Shown here piece after piece: positions 32,580 through 43,264 of a DNA stretch of 64,000 nt. Below the pieces are notes generated by a model. The model searched no databases. It saw only the letters and a list, made by a program, of their open reading frames with translations, and had not been told where the DNA came from. Positions within the stretch are counted from its first letter, which is position 1, and each line of letters begins with the position of its first letter. This stretch comes from Macrotis lagotis (lineage: Eukaryota > Chordata > Mammalia > Peramelemorphia > Peramelidae), in NCBI RefSeq assembly GCF_037893015.1, contig NC_133665.1, forward strand, positions 101,337,937 through 101,401,936. The letters run 5' to 3'. The position numbers were made by a program, and so were the translations under genes.

Positions 32580-34210
32580 ATCAACATGTCTGACTCTTTA
32601 TGACCCCATGTACCGTAAAACATTGGCCTCTTCCATTCTCTGCCATCTCTCAATGTCTTGTTCAAATTTGTTGCTGTCATGATATTAGCTATCCATCTCA
32701 TCTTTGGCTGTCCCATTATCATTTTGCCTTCAATCTTTCTCAACATCAGGGTCTTTTCCAATGAGTTCCCATCATCTTATTATGAGGTCAAGGTAAGCTT
32801 CAACTTCAATATTTGTCTTTCAATGAATAGTCTCAATTATTTTCTTTAAATATTGACTGATTTGATCTTCTTGCTGTCCAAGAAAGAGACTCTGAAAAAT
32901 CTTCTCAACTTTTCTTATAGTTCAATTCTCATAAACATATATTACTACTAGAAAAAACATACAGCAAGTCTCTCCTTTTTTAGCCTACTGTCCCGATTTG
33001 CCATAGCTTTCTTTCCAAGGAGCAAGTGTTTTTAAATTTCCTGACTGAAGTTGCTGCCTGCAGTGATCTTGAAGTCCAAGAACATAAAATCTGACATTGT
33101 TTTCATTTCTTCTTCTTCTGTCAGGAAATGATGGAACCATTTGCCATGATCTTAATTGTCTTTTTTTTTAAAGCTGAGCTTTAAGTCAGTTTTTGCATTC
33201 TCCTCTAGGGGCTTCTTAAGTTTTCTTCATTGTTTTGCCATCAGAGTGGTATCATCTGCATATCTGAGACTATTGATATTTTTCTTGGCAACTTAAATTC
33301 TGACTTTTGATTCATCCAGCCTGTCATTTCACATAATGTACTCTGCATACAAGGTAAATAAATAAGGTGAACAGTATATGTCCTTGTATATACAGCCTTT
33401 CTCAATCTTAAACCAATCAGTTGTTTCATATTTGGTTCTGTCGCTTTTTGACCTGCTTATGGGTTCCTCAAGAGACTAAAATGATGATCCAATACACCCA
33501 TCTCTTTGAAGGATTGTGGACTTTTGTTGTGATCTCCTACAATCAAAGATCTTAAGTGTAGACAATAAATCAGAAGTAGATGCTTTTTCTGGAACTCTCT
33601 TGTTTTCTCCACAATATATTAAATATTCTTTAGTTGTTGTGCCTCTTTGAAAATCAGCCTGAACCTCTGGTAATTTTTGGTTCACATATTGCTGAAACCT
33701 AGACTTATTTAACCTTATGCATAATCTTGTCTGGTGTATGAAATGAGTGCAGTTGTTTGGTAATTTGAACATTTTTAGACATTACTCTTCTTTGGGATTG
33801 GGACACAAATAGATTTTTTCCAATCCTGAGGACATTGTTGACTTACCCAAATTTTCTGACATATTCAGTATAGCATTTGAAAAGCAGCAACTTTTAGGAT
33901 TTTAAACAACTCAACTGGAAGTCCATCACCCCCATTAACTTATTGTTAGCAGTGTTTCTTGAGGTTCAATTAACCTCATTCTCCAGGATATATGGCTCCA
34001 GATCAGTAACCATACTTGATTATTAGTGAAGTAAAGGTCTGTATATTCTTGCCACCTCTTTTAAGTCTCTTCTACTTTCCTGCCATTTTTGCCTTTTATC
34101 ATATCTATTTTTCTCCATGAAACATTCCCTTGATATCTCTTAATTTTCTTGAAGTGATCCCATGTCTTTCCCATTTTTCTGCTTTTTTTATTTCTTTACA
34201 CTTCTCTTTT
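32580..34210 (-). mobile_element. RTE (BovB-like) LINE, 3' half
   Basis: Reading the - strand from right to left gives an RTE reverse transcriptase. The polymerase motif YADDTTL lies at about 33242-33262 (YADD codons at 33251-33262), preceded by LRLRKAVYTRTYTVHLIYL-like sequence with the CLFNLYAE-type block. The C-terminal tail EKTLMLRKIEGKMIMGQPKM plus the WGHKESDM end lies at 32580-32761, next to the 3' terminus. These are hallmarks of RTE/BovB ORF2. Frameshifts and stops are numerous. Confidence 0.85.
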
Positions 34211-34224
34211 AAGAATGCCTTCTT
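34211..34224. repeat. Target-site copy 1 of HAL1 copy B
   Basis: AAGAATGCCTTCTT recurs at 37400-37413 and 37553-37566. Confidence 0.95.
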
Positions 34225-37200
34225 GGGGGGCGGGGCAGAGCCAAGATGGCGACAAGAGCAGATTGTGTCTTAGGCACTCTCTCATAAATCTTCGAAACTA
34301 AGGACTTTAACTAAATTTTCGAGAGATAGGACCTACAGAGGGACCCAGTGAGGCAGTTAATCCTACTAAAGGCAACCTGAAAAAGAGCAAAAAGGCTCTG
34401 GTCCCCGGGGTTGGAGGGGCGGCCAACCCTGGGCCAGAGGGGTGGTCCTCCAGAGCAAAAGAACTTCAGCCTCCCAATAGCAATGGGGGAGTTTCCTGAG
34501 CTATGCCCCGGGGAGCACCGGGCACAAATTGGAGGAAGGGGGGGGGACCTCTGCCAGAGTGAGTACATGAAATCCAGCCTTCAGGGTACACAACCAGCAG
34601 CATGGCCACTGCATTCCAGATCCAGGAAACATAAGCAGGCAGAGTCAGTAAGCAGGAGCCCCCAGGGCATGAACCCATTGAACTGAGGGAGGGGAGTGAA
34701 GAGAGACTGCAGAGCTCTGTCCTCTGCCCCTGGAACAAGACTCTGGGGCTCTGACCACATTCAGATCCTGATCGCAGTCTAGGACCCCCCATAGAACAGC
34801 AGCCCCCCCACCTCAGCCCTGTGGCAGAGAGGGGTACATATGGTCATTCACAGACCAGGAGGAAGGACAGAGCCTCACACACTGAGACCCTTGTGGGAGT
34901 GTCCCAAAAGCTCAGGAAGCACCCGCAAAACAGGCTTAGGCTGGGATAATGAGTAAGCAGAGAAGAAAGAGGAACACTATTGAGAAATACATTATCTATG
35001 ATCCCAAGAAGGATCAATATACTCAGTCTGAAGATGAGGAAACACAAGCTCCTGCATCTAAAGACTCTAAGAAAAAAAGAAATTGGGCTCAGGCTATGAC
35101 AGAGCTCAAAAAAGACTTTGAAAATCAAATGAGGGAGTTAGAAGAAAAACTGGGAAAAGAAATGAGAGAGATGCAGGAAAAACATGAAAATGAAGGCAGC
35201 AACCTAGTCAAGGAAATCCAAAAAAAATGCTGAAGAAAATAGCATGCTAAAAACCAGCATAGGTCAAATGGATAAAACAGTTCAAAAAGTTATCGAGGAG
35301 AAGAATGCTTTAAAAAGCAAACTGGCCAGATGGGAAAAGAGATGAGAAAAAACTCCAAGGAAAACAAATCCTTCAGACAAAGAATAGAACTTGGGGAGAC
35401 TGATAAATTTATTAGAAATCAGGACTCATTACTTCAAAATCAAAACAATGAAAAATTAGAAAATGTGAAACATCTCATTGAAAAAACAACTGATATGGAA
35501 AACAGATTTAGGAAAAATAATTTAAAAATTATTGGAATACCTGAAAGTCATGATCAGGAAAAGAACCTTGACATCATTTTCAAAGAATTACTACAGGAAA
35601 ATTGCCCTGATATCCTAGAAGCAGAGGGCAAAATAGAAATGGAGAGAAACCACTGATCCCCTGAGAAAGAGATCCCAAAAAACCAACCCCTAGGAATATT
35701 ATAGCCAAGTTCCAGAACTCTCAAGTCAAAGAGAAAATATTGCAAGCAGCCAGAAGGACACAATTCAAGTACTGTGGAGCTGCAGTCAGGATCACACAGG
35801 ACTTAGCAGCAACTACATTAAAAGCTCTTAGGGCTTGGAATATAATATACCAGAAGGCAAAAGAGCTTTGAATGCAACTGAGAATCAACTACCCAGCAAA
35901 AATGAATGTCCTCTTCCAGGCTAAAAGATGGAACTTTCAGTGAACTGAGGGAATTTCAAATCTTCCTGTTGGAATAGCCAGAGCTGAACAGAGGGTTTGA
36001 TCTTCAAATACCAGGACTCAGGTGAAGCATAGAGATTGAAGGCAAAGGGGAAAATATGAGGGACTTAATGATGATGAACTGCATGTATTCCTGCATAGAA
36101 AAATGACACTGATAATACTCATATGAACCTTCTCAGCTAATAGAGCAGGTAGAAGGGGCTTTTATAGTTGAAGCACAGGAGAAAGCTGAATTTGAAGATA
36201 AAATATGGTGCAAAAATGGAGTCAATAGAAAAAAGGGAAATGTAAAGGGAGAAAGTAAAAGGAGAGGGGAAATAGGCCAAGATATTTCATATAATAAGAC
36301 TTTTCTTTATTACAATGAGCTATTGCAATGATATGGAAGGGGGGAAGGCAAGGGGGAATGAGGGAATCTTCACTCTCATCAGAGGTGGCTAGGAGAGGAA
36401 ACAGCATATATACTCAATGGGGTATAGGCATCTGGATTAAGAAGGAGGTGGGGACAGGGGGAAGGGGGGGGTGATGTGAGTGATGGAGGAGAGGATGGAC
36501 CATGGGGGGAGAGTGGTCAGATATAACACATTTTCTTTTTTACTTCTTGCAAGGGACTGGGATTGGAAGGCCTATCCGGGACCATAGGGCCAGGTGGATG
36601 CTGGGCCTAAGGGGTGTAGGGGGGCTCGGGGTCTCTTGGCCCCAGGACCAGGGATCTGTCTGCTGTGCCACTCAGCTACCCTACAGCAGAGTCAGAGTGA
36701 AAGGAGAGAGAAAATATAGTACATGGTAGTGGAGAAATACAAAAGGAGGGAGTTGTGATCAGTAATGGCAACGGTGGAAAAATATGGAAGTAACTTTTGT
36801 GATAGACTTATCATAAAGAATGTGATCCACCCACGACAGAGTTGTTGGTGTTGGAAGAAAGACTGAAGCACATTTTGTATTATTATTATTTTGGGTGGGT
36901 GCAGGGCAAATGGGGCTGGGTGGCCTGCCTGGGGCCACACAGCAGGGTGATCTTTGGGTGTCTGAGGCCAGATTTGGACCCCGGTGCTCCTGGCTCAAGG
37001 GCCAATGCTCTGTCCGCCACCCAGCCACTCCTACTATTATTACTATTTTATTTTATTTTGGGTCTTTTTTTTTTTTTGGCTTTTGCAGGGCAGTGGGGTT
37101 AGGGTGGCTTGCATGTCACATGGCTGGGTGATTGTTGGGTGTATGGGGCCAGATGTGGCTCAGGTGCTCCTGGCTCCAGGGCTAATGCTCTGTCCATTGT

Positions 37201-37399
37201 GCCACCTGGCCATACCTACAATTATTACTGTTATTTTTTTTAATTTTAATTTTTTTCTCTCCCCTTTACTTTATCGCTCAAGCGAGTCTATTTTTTGGGG
37301 GGAGGGGGTATTTTGTTTACTCTTAAACAAGAATATTTTATTGATGTTTAAAAAAATTATTTGTACAAAGTGAATAAATAAATATTAAATATTAAAAAA
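34225..37399 (+). mobile_element. HAL1 copy B (half-L1), full length
   Basis: It starts with a G run and CGGGGCAGAGCCAAGATGGC, the L1-type 5' end. It has a 5' UTR of about 0.7 kb, a broken ORF1 (34949 to about 35945), and a 3' UTR of about 1.4 kb ending TAAATATTAAAAAAA. No ORF2 is present. Three antisense SINE modules lie at about 36535-36690, 36885-37030 and 37060-37215. Exact 14-bp duplications flank it. It lies within an RTE LINE. Confidence 0.9.
34949..35945 (+). pseudogene. HAL1 ORF1 protein, copy B, frameshifted
   Basis: Translation starts MSKQRRKRNTIEKYIIYDPK and runs as a charged N-terminus and coiled coil to about residue 94, where an A run near 35222 shifts the frame. The coiled coil and RRM-like domain continue at 35330-35656 (NNLKIIGIPESHDQEKNLDI). 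The C-terminal domain is readable to INYPAK-type sequence near 35900. ORF1p would act as an RNA chaperone for the element's own RNP. This copy is dead, but less eroded than the L1 at 30135. Confidence 0.8.
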
Positions 37400-37413
37400 A
37401 AGAATGCCTTCTT
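37400..37413. repeat. Target-site copy 2, shared by HAL1 B and the next SINE
   Basis: AAGAATGCCTTCTT lies between the HAL1 A tail and the SINE 5' end. Confidence 0.95.
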
Positions 37414-37552
37414 GGGGTGACTAGGTGGCGCAGTGGATAGAGCACCGGCCCTGGAATCAGGAGTAACTGGGTTCAAATCCGGTCTCAGACACTTAATAAT
37501 TACCTAGCTGCGTGGTCTTGGGCAAGTCACTTAACCCCACACCAAAAAAAAA
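37414..37552 (+). mobile_element. WSINE1-type SINE inserted at the HAL1 target duplication
   Basis: GGGGTGACTAGGTGGCGCAG, GGTTCAAATCCGGTC, ACTTAATAATTACCTAGCTG and GGGCAAGTCACTTAACCCC precede an A tail. It is bounded by the same 14-bp sequence on both sides. Confidence 0.95.
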
Positions 37553-37566
37553 AAGAATGCCTTCTT
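37553..37566. repeat. Target-site copy 3
   Basis: AAGAATGCCTTCTT, followed by the resumed RTE sequence GGCTCTCCTTGC. Confidence 0.95.
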
Positions 37567-38500
37567 GGCTCTCCTTGCTATTCTTTTGAATTCTGCATTC
37601 ATTTGCATATTTCTTTCCCTTTCTTTCTTTCCTCAGCTATTTGTAGAACCTCATCAATCATTTTGATTTCTTCCTTTTCAATTTCTTTGAAATAATACTT
37701 GTCACTGCTTTCCATTACAGTATTGTGAACCTGTCCAAGGTTCTTCAGGCATTTTATTTACCAGGTCTAATCCTTTAAATCTGTTCATCACTTACTCTTC
37801 ATATTTATTTCTTTTTTTTAGATTTTTTACAAGGCAAACGGGGTTAAGTGGCTTGCCCAAGGCCACACGGCTAGGTAATTAAGTGTCTGAGACCAGACTT
37901 GAACCCAGGTACTCCTGACTCCAGGACCAGTGCTTTATCTACTACACCACCTAGCTGCCCCTCCTCTTCATATTTCTAAGAGATATTATTTGGATCATAC
38001 TTATATGGTCTGATGGTTTTCCCTACTTCAATTTAAATATAAAATTTGCAATAAGAAGCTCATGATCTGAGCTACAATCATCCCTAGGTCTGGTTTTAAC
38101 TTACTTATACAGATACACACTAATCTTGCAAAGTGTATGATCTATCTGATTTCCATATTGACCATCTAGTGATATCCATATGTAGAGCTTCCTTTTGGGT
38201 TTCTGAAAAAGAGAGTTTGATATGACAAATGACTTATCTTGACAAAACTCTATTAGTCTCTGTCCTGCTTCATTTTGTACTCTAAGACATATTCCAGTTA
38301 TACTTTGATCTCTTACTTTAACATTTTAATCCTCTATGATGAATGCAGTATCTTTTTTGGGGAACTCTAAGGAAAATAAATTACTTTGGGCTATAGTAGC
38401 CAGGAAAGACTTCCAAATTGACATCCTATCCATGAAATATGGTTAAGATTTATCAAAGTACAAAGCATGGATGGTCTAGGATCCTTCCACAGAAAGGAAC
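37567..38500 (-). mobile_element. RTE (BovB-like) LINE, 5' half (endonuclease side)
   Basis: This continues the RTE interrupted at 34210. Antisense blocks such as AAGCTCATGATCTGAGCTAC and CAGATACACACTAATCTTGC belong to the ORF2 endonuclease part. The frame is badly eroded and the true 5' limit is uncertain (near 38500). Confidence 0.7.
37807..37963 (-). mobile_element. WSINE1-type SINE in the RTE
   Basis: A T-rich tail, GTTAAGTGGCTTGCCCAAGG and CACCACCTAGCTGCCCC are present. Exact 12-bp duplications CTCTTCATATTT lie at 37795-37806 and 37964-37975. Confidence 0.95.
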
Positions 38501-38531
38501 AATAAAGCATTAGCCCAAAGTACCTTTAGAG

Positions 38532-38704
38532 CAGAGGTGTCAAAAGCTGTCCTGTCCAATTTAAATATAAATGAGAAATATTTAACAAAATAAATAAAAA
38601 ATATAGCAGAATACATGTGTGTGTGTGTGTGTGTGTGTGATTTTCAAAGACAATATTCGTTCACAGGCATCCTTATGTATGACTTTGATTTTGACACTCC
38701 AGTG
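38532..38704. mobile_element. hAT-like MITE with terminal inverted repeats
   Basis: The left end CAGAGGTGTCAAAA and the right end TTTTGACACTCCAGTG are inverted repeats with a few mismatches. The flanks CTTTAGAG (38524-38531) and CTCTAGAG (38705-38712) form an 8-bp duplication with one mismatch, the size made by hAT transposases. A (TG)n tract (38613-38639) lies inside. The element has no coding capacity. Confidence 0.75.
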
Positions 38705-38835
38705 CTCTAGAGGCAGGGATGAGTATGATGAGAAAAGGCAGGAAGTGGTAGAGAAGACTTAATTTTACATTAAGGATGGAAGGGGGAATAGAGTGAGGGA
38801 TGAGAAAAGCTTTTAACCTTGAACTAGAGGATGTG

Positions 38836-38881
38836 AATTTAACCTTGAAAGGTTAAATTAAAAGGGTTAAATTTAACCCTT
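38836..38881. repeat. Paired palindromes
   Basis: AATTTAACC-6 bases-GGTTAAATT (38836-38859) is a perfect hairpin. It is followed by the perfect 20-bp palindrome AAGGGTTAAATTTAACCCTT (38862-38881). Confidence 0.9.
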
Positions 38882-39294
38882 CCATGAGAACAAAAATAAG
38901 AAAGTTCAATGCAACCTTTAAGAGACTCTCAGTGTATGGGCATGGTTGTTGGTAGGGGAGGTCTGGTACTAATGAAGATGCAGGGAAAGGACCAAGAACA
39001 TTCCCAGCATGGATTAAGGGGATTGGAAGAAACCATTAAGAAACTAAGTACCTTTAAGTCTCCCAGAAGGTGGTGTAAACATTTGACCCTTCTTTGTTCA
39101 AATAGAAGCACAAAAATCCATTCTCAAGGCAAAGAAATTATTTGGAGTTATTTACTCTTTGGGCCTTTGTTTTTGCCACTTAGGGAAACTTCTGAAATTT
39201 TGCACAAAATTTCATGATTCATGTGAGTCAGCTAATTACTGACTGAAATTTTCTTGCAAGGAAGCTATAGATCACTAGTGAAAGAAGACTCATT
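38882..39294. other. Unassigned DNA
   Basis: The 102-residue frame at 38909-39217 has no domain or repeat identity that I recognise and no promoter context. It is not called as a gene. Confidence 0.35.
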
Positions 39295-39905
39295 TTTATT
39301 TATTCATTTATTGTGCAATCATAGAAAACATTTCTATATTAACTAATCATTTTGTACAAGAAGATGAGTAAAAATAGAGAATGAAAAATAAAGTGAAAAA
39401 TAGCACGCTTTAATCTATATTCAAACAATATCAATTCTTTCTCTGAAGACAGCATGCCTTATCACATTAGTCCTTCAAGATTGTCTTGAATCATTGTATT
39501 GCTGAAAATAATTATGCATTCACAATGCTTCATCATACAGTATTGCTATTACTGCATACAACATTCTCCTGGTTCTGCTTATTTCACTTTGCATCAGTTC
39601 ATATAAGATCAGATTTTTCTGAAATCATCCTACTTGTCATTTTTATAACTCTATTTTATCATAGTCACATATCAATAGCTTGTTTAACCATTCCCAATTG
39701 ATGAACATCCCTTTAATTTCCAATTCTTAATTACTCCAAAAAAACCCACAATGAATATTTTTGTCCAAATAGGTTCTCTTCCCTTTTTTAAATATGTCTT
39801 TGGGATATAGACCTAGTAGTAATATTGATAGATCAAAGAATATGCACAGTTTTATAGCCCTTTGGGCAAGGACATTTATATAATGGATCTTTTATTGATG
39901 ATCTG
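39295..39905 (-). mobile_element. L1 3' region, antisense
   Basis: TTTCACTTTGCATCAGTTCA, AACCATTCCCAATTGATGAA, TTTGGGATATAGACCTAGTA and AGATCAAAGAATATGCACAG are the antisense of the L1 3' block. Confidence 0.8.
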
Positions 39906-39929
39906 AAGGACTGGGAAGAGTTTCTGTGT

Positions 39930-40080
39930 AAGAAGTCAAAATTCCTGGATTAGGATCCAAAAGAACTGTTTAGATTTCTAGCTCTGTGAGAAAAATGGCC
40001 TCAGTTTCCTAATTTATACAGTGATGGGTCTGAGATCATCTCTAAGATCATCCCACTACTCATATTCAAGGAATTGAAGA
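39930..40080 (+). mobile_element. MIR, diverged
   Basis: AAATGGCCTCAGTTTCCTAA and TGATGGGTCTGAGATCATCT. Confidence 0.45.
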
Positions 40081-40241
40081 GTCTTGACTCTTCACAATCT
40101 GGCAGACCTGAGGCTCCGGAGTTTCCCAACCTTGGGCTTTTATCTCAATTAGAGCAAGAATGATTTGGACTGCTTAGAAGGAAGGAAGTATTTCATGAGA
40201 GAGAGAGAAGTGGCAAGGTAGATGGTTTTAAATTAAGATTT

Positions 40242-40400
40242 GAGTGGATGCATTGACACATGCCTCTAATCCCTGATGCTGAGGCTAGAGGCTGATGCTA
40301 GATCCTAAAGATGCTGAGGCTAGAGGAGGTCTTGAGCTTAGGAGTTCTGAGTTGTAGTAGGACAAAAGTTGATCAAGTGTCCTCATTAAATTCTGCATTG
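40242..40400 (+). pseudogene. 7SL (signal recognition particle) RNA pseudogene fragment
   Basis: GCATTGACACATGCCTCTAA, GATGCTGAGGCTAGAGG, TCTTGAGCTTAGGAGTTCTG, GTTGTAGTAGG, TGATCAAGTGTCC and TCATTAAATTCTGCAT follow the 5' Alu-domain side of 7SL RNA in order. An internal 35-bp duplication repeats GATGCTGAGGCTAGAG at 40275-40290 and 40310-40325. Divergence and truncation indicate a processed pseudogene. Confidence 0.7.
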
Positions 40401-40600
40401 TTGCTACTTGTCCTTCATTTTCAAAGAGAACTATGACATCAGGTGTGCAATGCCATGACATGCAAGTGAATTGGATTTAAGTGAGGCAGTATTATGCAAA
40501 GTCACCAGTCTCATTTGTTCTTCCAGTACTGGGTCCAGTAGCCAGATTTGGATCAGGATAACTTGAGATGACCCTGGATGCAATGGGAGACCCTGGCCTT
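40401..40600 (-). mobile_element. Long marsupial SINE-like repeat, second copy
   Basis: TGTCCTTCATTTTCAAAGAG, ATGACATCAGGTGTGCAATG and CAAAGTCACCAGTCTCATTT are collinear with 15660-15850. Confidence 0.65.
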
Positions 40601-40889
40601 TTTTTCAGCATTGGTGTGGTGAGCCCCCAGGAGTAGAGAACCATTAGTCTGTCTAAGAAGGACTGAACCAATCTAGGGTGGAAATGAAGCAAGTCAAAAT
40701 ACATGTCCTGATCAGACTGGTATAGAGCCAGGGAAAGGCCCAAGTGCTTTCCTCTGGGTAATATAGGGAGACTTAGTCTTTTTTTTTTTTTAAAAAGACT
40801 CGCTAGGACTAGATCCACCAAGCAACCAACCTCCATTGGTCTAACCATACCTCCATTGAGGTATGCAAACTAGGCAGTATGTTGTATTA
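40601..40889. other. Unassigned; perhaps the continuation of the preceding repeat
   Basis: The 118-residue frame on the - strand (40492-40848) spans the repeat and a T/A run and has no domain. An A-rich and T-rich junction lies at 40780-40798. Confidence 0.35.
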
Positions 40890-41060
40890 GGAAAAGCCTT
40901 GGAAGAACCCAAGCCTGAAACCTGTCTTTGTTTCTTACTACTTCAGTGACTACAGAGAAGTCACCTCCATTTCCTTTCCATTTTGGGTCTCAAATTCTTT
41001 AATGAGAAGGTTGAACTAAAGGATGTCCAAGCCTTCTTCTAGCTCTAAATCCTATGACAT
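40890..41060 (+). mobile_element. MIR
   Basis: TTTCTTACTACTTCAGTGAC, AATGAGAAGGTTGAACTAAA and CTTCTAGCTCTAAATCCTAT. Confidence 0.65.
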
Positions 41061-41729
41061 TAGGAAACACCACACCAAACTTTGGCCTGGAGGACCTCTG
41101 CAGAGTACTCCCAACCACCTACAGAACCCCATGATGTGGTGAACGTGAGGTCATATGATTTGGTTCGTGGTAGCAAGACTGACTCCCAATGCTGTACATC
41201 CTTGGCTCCAGAGTAGACCACCCAGCTGCAGAGACAACATGTGAGAGGCAGCCACAGGAGGCAGGCTGGAAAATAGGCAGCCCATTCCAGAGACTCACAG
41301 GCTCATGGTCTCCTAGACCTCAAGCTGGAAGAAATCTCAGAGAACATCTCCCTCCTAGAATTTATGGATAGTCTTCCCTCATCAGAGCTCACCAAGCACT
41401 TTGACCATCTCTCCTGAGGTCATCATGTAACATCATGAGGCATAACTGTCTTCTTCTTCTCTTTTGGACTCTTTCTCCCAAGAAAGCTAGGATTCTATTC
41501 TTGTCTCCAGATTTGCATTTCCCTCTAAGTTCCACATAGAGTGTTTGCTAAGTGTATTGGACTGAATTTAAATTGGGTTCCTGGATGCTTCCCTTTGTCC
41601 TCTGCCTATATCCCCCTTCCCATTGTCTATTGACAACCAATGCCCTCACTCAGTCTCAGGACCTCTCTGTTCCCTATCTCAGTCTCTGTTTTGAAAACAT
41701 ATTTGAACCTGTTGTCCTTTCTGTTTGAC
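41061..41729. other. Unassigned DNA with a weak antisense MIR near 41305-41360
   Basis: TAGACCTCAAGCTGGAAGAA resembles antisense MIR. The rest is unassigned and no gene is supported. Confidence 0.35.
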
Positions 41730-41965
41730 TGTAGAAAAGGAATTCAGGTTGGTGGAGTAGTGAGCAGAGCCCTAAACTTAAAATCAAAAAGACCAGTCAT
41801 TTACCAGCAGTGTGGCCCCGTGCAAGCCATTTAATGTTTCACAACCAGAGAAATGATAACAGCATCTAGCTCCTCAGGCTGCTGTGTAGATCAAGAGAAA
41901 TAATGTATCCAGAGCACTGCACATACATTACAATGCTGTAATTATTGTAATAGTTATTTCACAAT
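41730..41965 (+). mobile_element. THER1/MIR
   Basis: GGTTGGTGGAGTAGTGAGCA, GTGTGGCCCCGTGCAAGCCA, TGTGTAGATCAAGAGAAATA and TGCTGTAATTATTGTAATAG. Confidence 0.7.
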
Positions 41966-42011
41966 TCACTCATTTTCCTCTTTGCCATATTGTAGCCTCT
42001 GGCTACTTGAG

Positions 42012-42136
42012 TTTGGTTCTACCTATGAGAAATCATTATTCAGACTCAGGAAAGCAAGGGTGGAAATAAAACAAAAATTGATTAAAAAGGTAACAAGACA
42101 TAGGAAGAGTGAAGGAGAGATAGAGAGGGCGATAGA
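42012..42136. repeat. Dispersed repeat of unknown family, copy 1
   Basis: TTTGGTTCTACCTATGAGAA, GACTCAGGAAAGCAAGGGTG, TTGATTAAAAAGGTAACAAG and a GAGAGATAGAGAGGG end are matched by 43316-43447. The element may extend right to about 42450. Its antisense orientation gives AATAAA-like signals, so an LTR is possible. Confidence 0.55.
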
Positions 42137-43264
42137 AGAACAGCCAAGCAGTGTTGGCTGGGCCACAGGCCAGAGAAGACTGGTGGTCCTGAGCTGGAGT
42201 CCAACCCAGGTTTTTATATCTTGCTTCTCTCATCCAGAGGGCAAAAGGTGAACTCCCTTTCTCTTACTGGACCAGGAGTTAGGTAGAGGGTGAAGCCAAA
42301 TTTTACATTGAACAATCAATGGTACATCAAGAATGGGGGAGGGGTCTCCCCCTCCCAAGCTGCCTTTAAGATTACAAATTGTTTCTGTTACAATCATAAT
42401 TCTCTACTTCTAGTCAATTTAAATCTCGAGAGTAGGTGGGAATCAATTTATATTTCCACTCAATTTTTACCTTCACAATTCTCTTCATCTTTCCCCTGCA
42501 TCAATAATTCATAGCTCATACTTCTACCTTCTCCAGATGTTCCCCACTTTTCTCTCTGTCTACACATCTTCCTCATCTTTTGTAGCATAATCCTTCCTCC
42601 TAGAAGCCTTCCCTGACTCTTGCAGGCAGCTCTAATTTCTCCAAGCTCTGCCCCCCCCCTCATCAGAAATGCTTCTAAGAGGTAGGACTAGTATGACCCA
42701 CCTCCTACCTAAAGGAAGAGTTGACCCTTCCCATTTAAAGATTTGATAAATCTGTGATATCTTGTAATACATACCAATTCTCTTCCTTGTATCAAGATAC
42801 TCCATGATTGTACATGAGAAGGAACCTGATGCCCAGATGGGAAGTGACTCAAGTCATAGTGCTAGTGAGCACATCAATCAAGATGCAAACCCAATAAGTT
42901 CAAACTAAGATCCTTGAAGGTCTTAAGACACTTTGGTAGGTAGGCCCTTTGGGTGATGGATTTTTTTTAAAGTGTAACTGATTTTGCACTTTTAAAAAAC
43001 TCAGAAATTTATTTCCTGTATGCTTTCATTTTTTCATGTCTTAGCTAGCAGATTTAGATATGGATATGCTGGAGCTGGCTCTTACCAATTAATTTTCAGT
43101 GTAACCATTTATCAGTCTGAAAACATCACAAATCAGGGTTTGATTTATTGTTTTGTTGATTGCCTCATCTTAAGAAAGTGGGGGGGAAAATGTACACAAA
43201 TCAGATTAAATTTAAAAATGTATTATGCTTTTTGGGAGAGCTGGTTGTTAAACCTTCTCTGGAA
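42137..43264. other. Unassigned DNA
   Basis: No gene is supported. A short C run lies at 42650-42660. An L2-like pyrimidine block lies near 42530-42640. Confidence 0.35.

Noticed and set aside
36984..37373. 129-residue frame near the HAL1 B 3' end
   Set aside because: It is read-through of antisense SINE modules and T-rich sequence.
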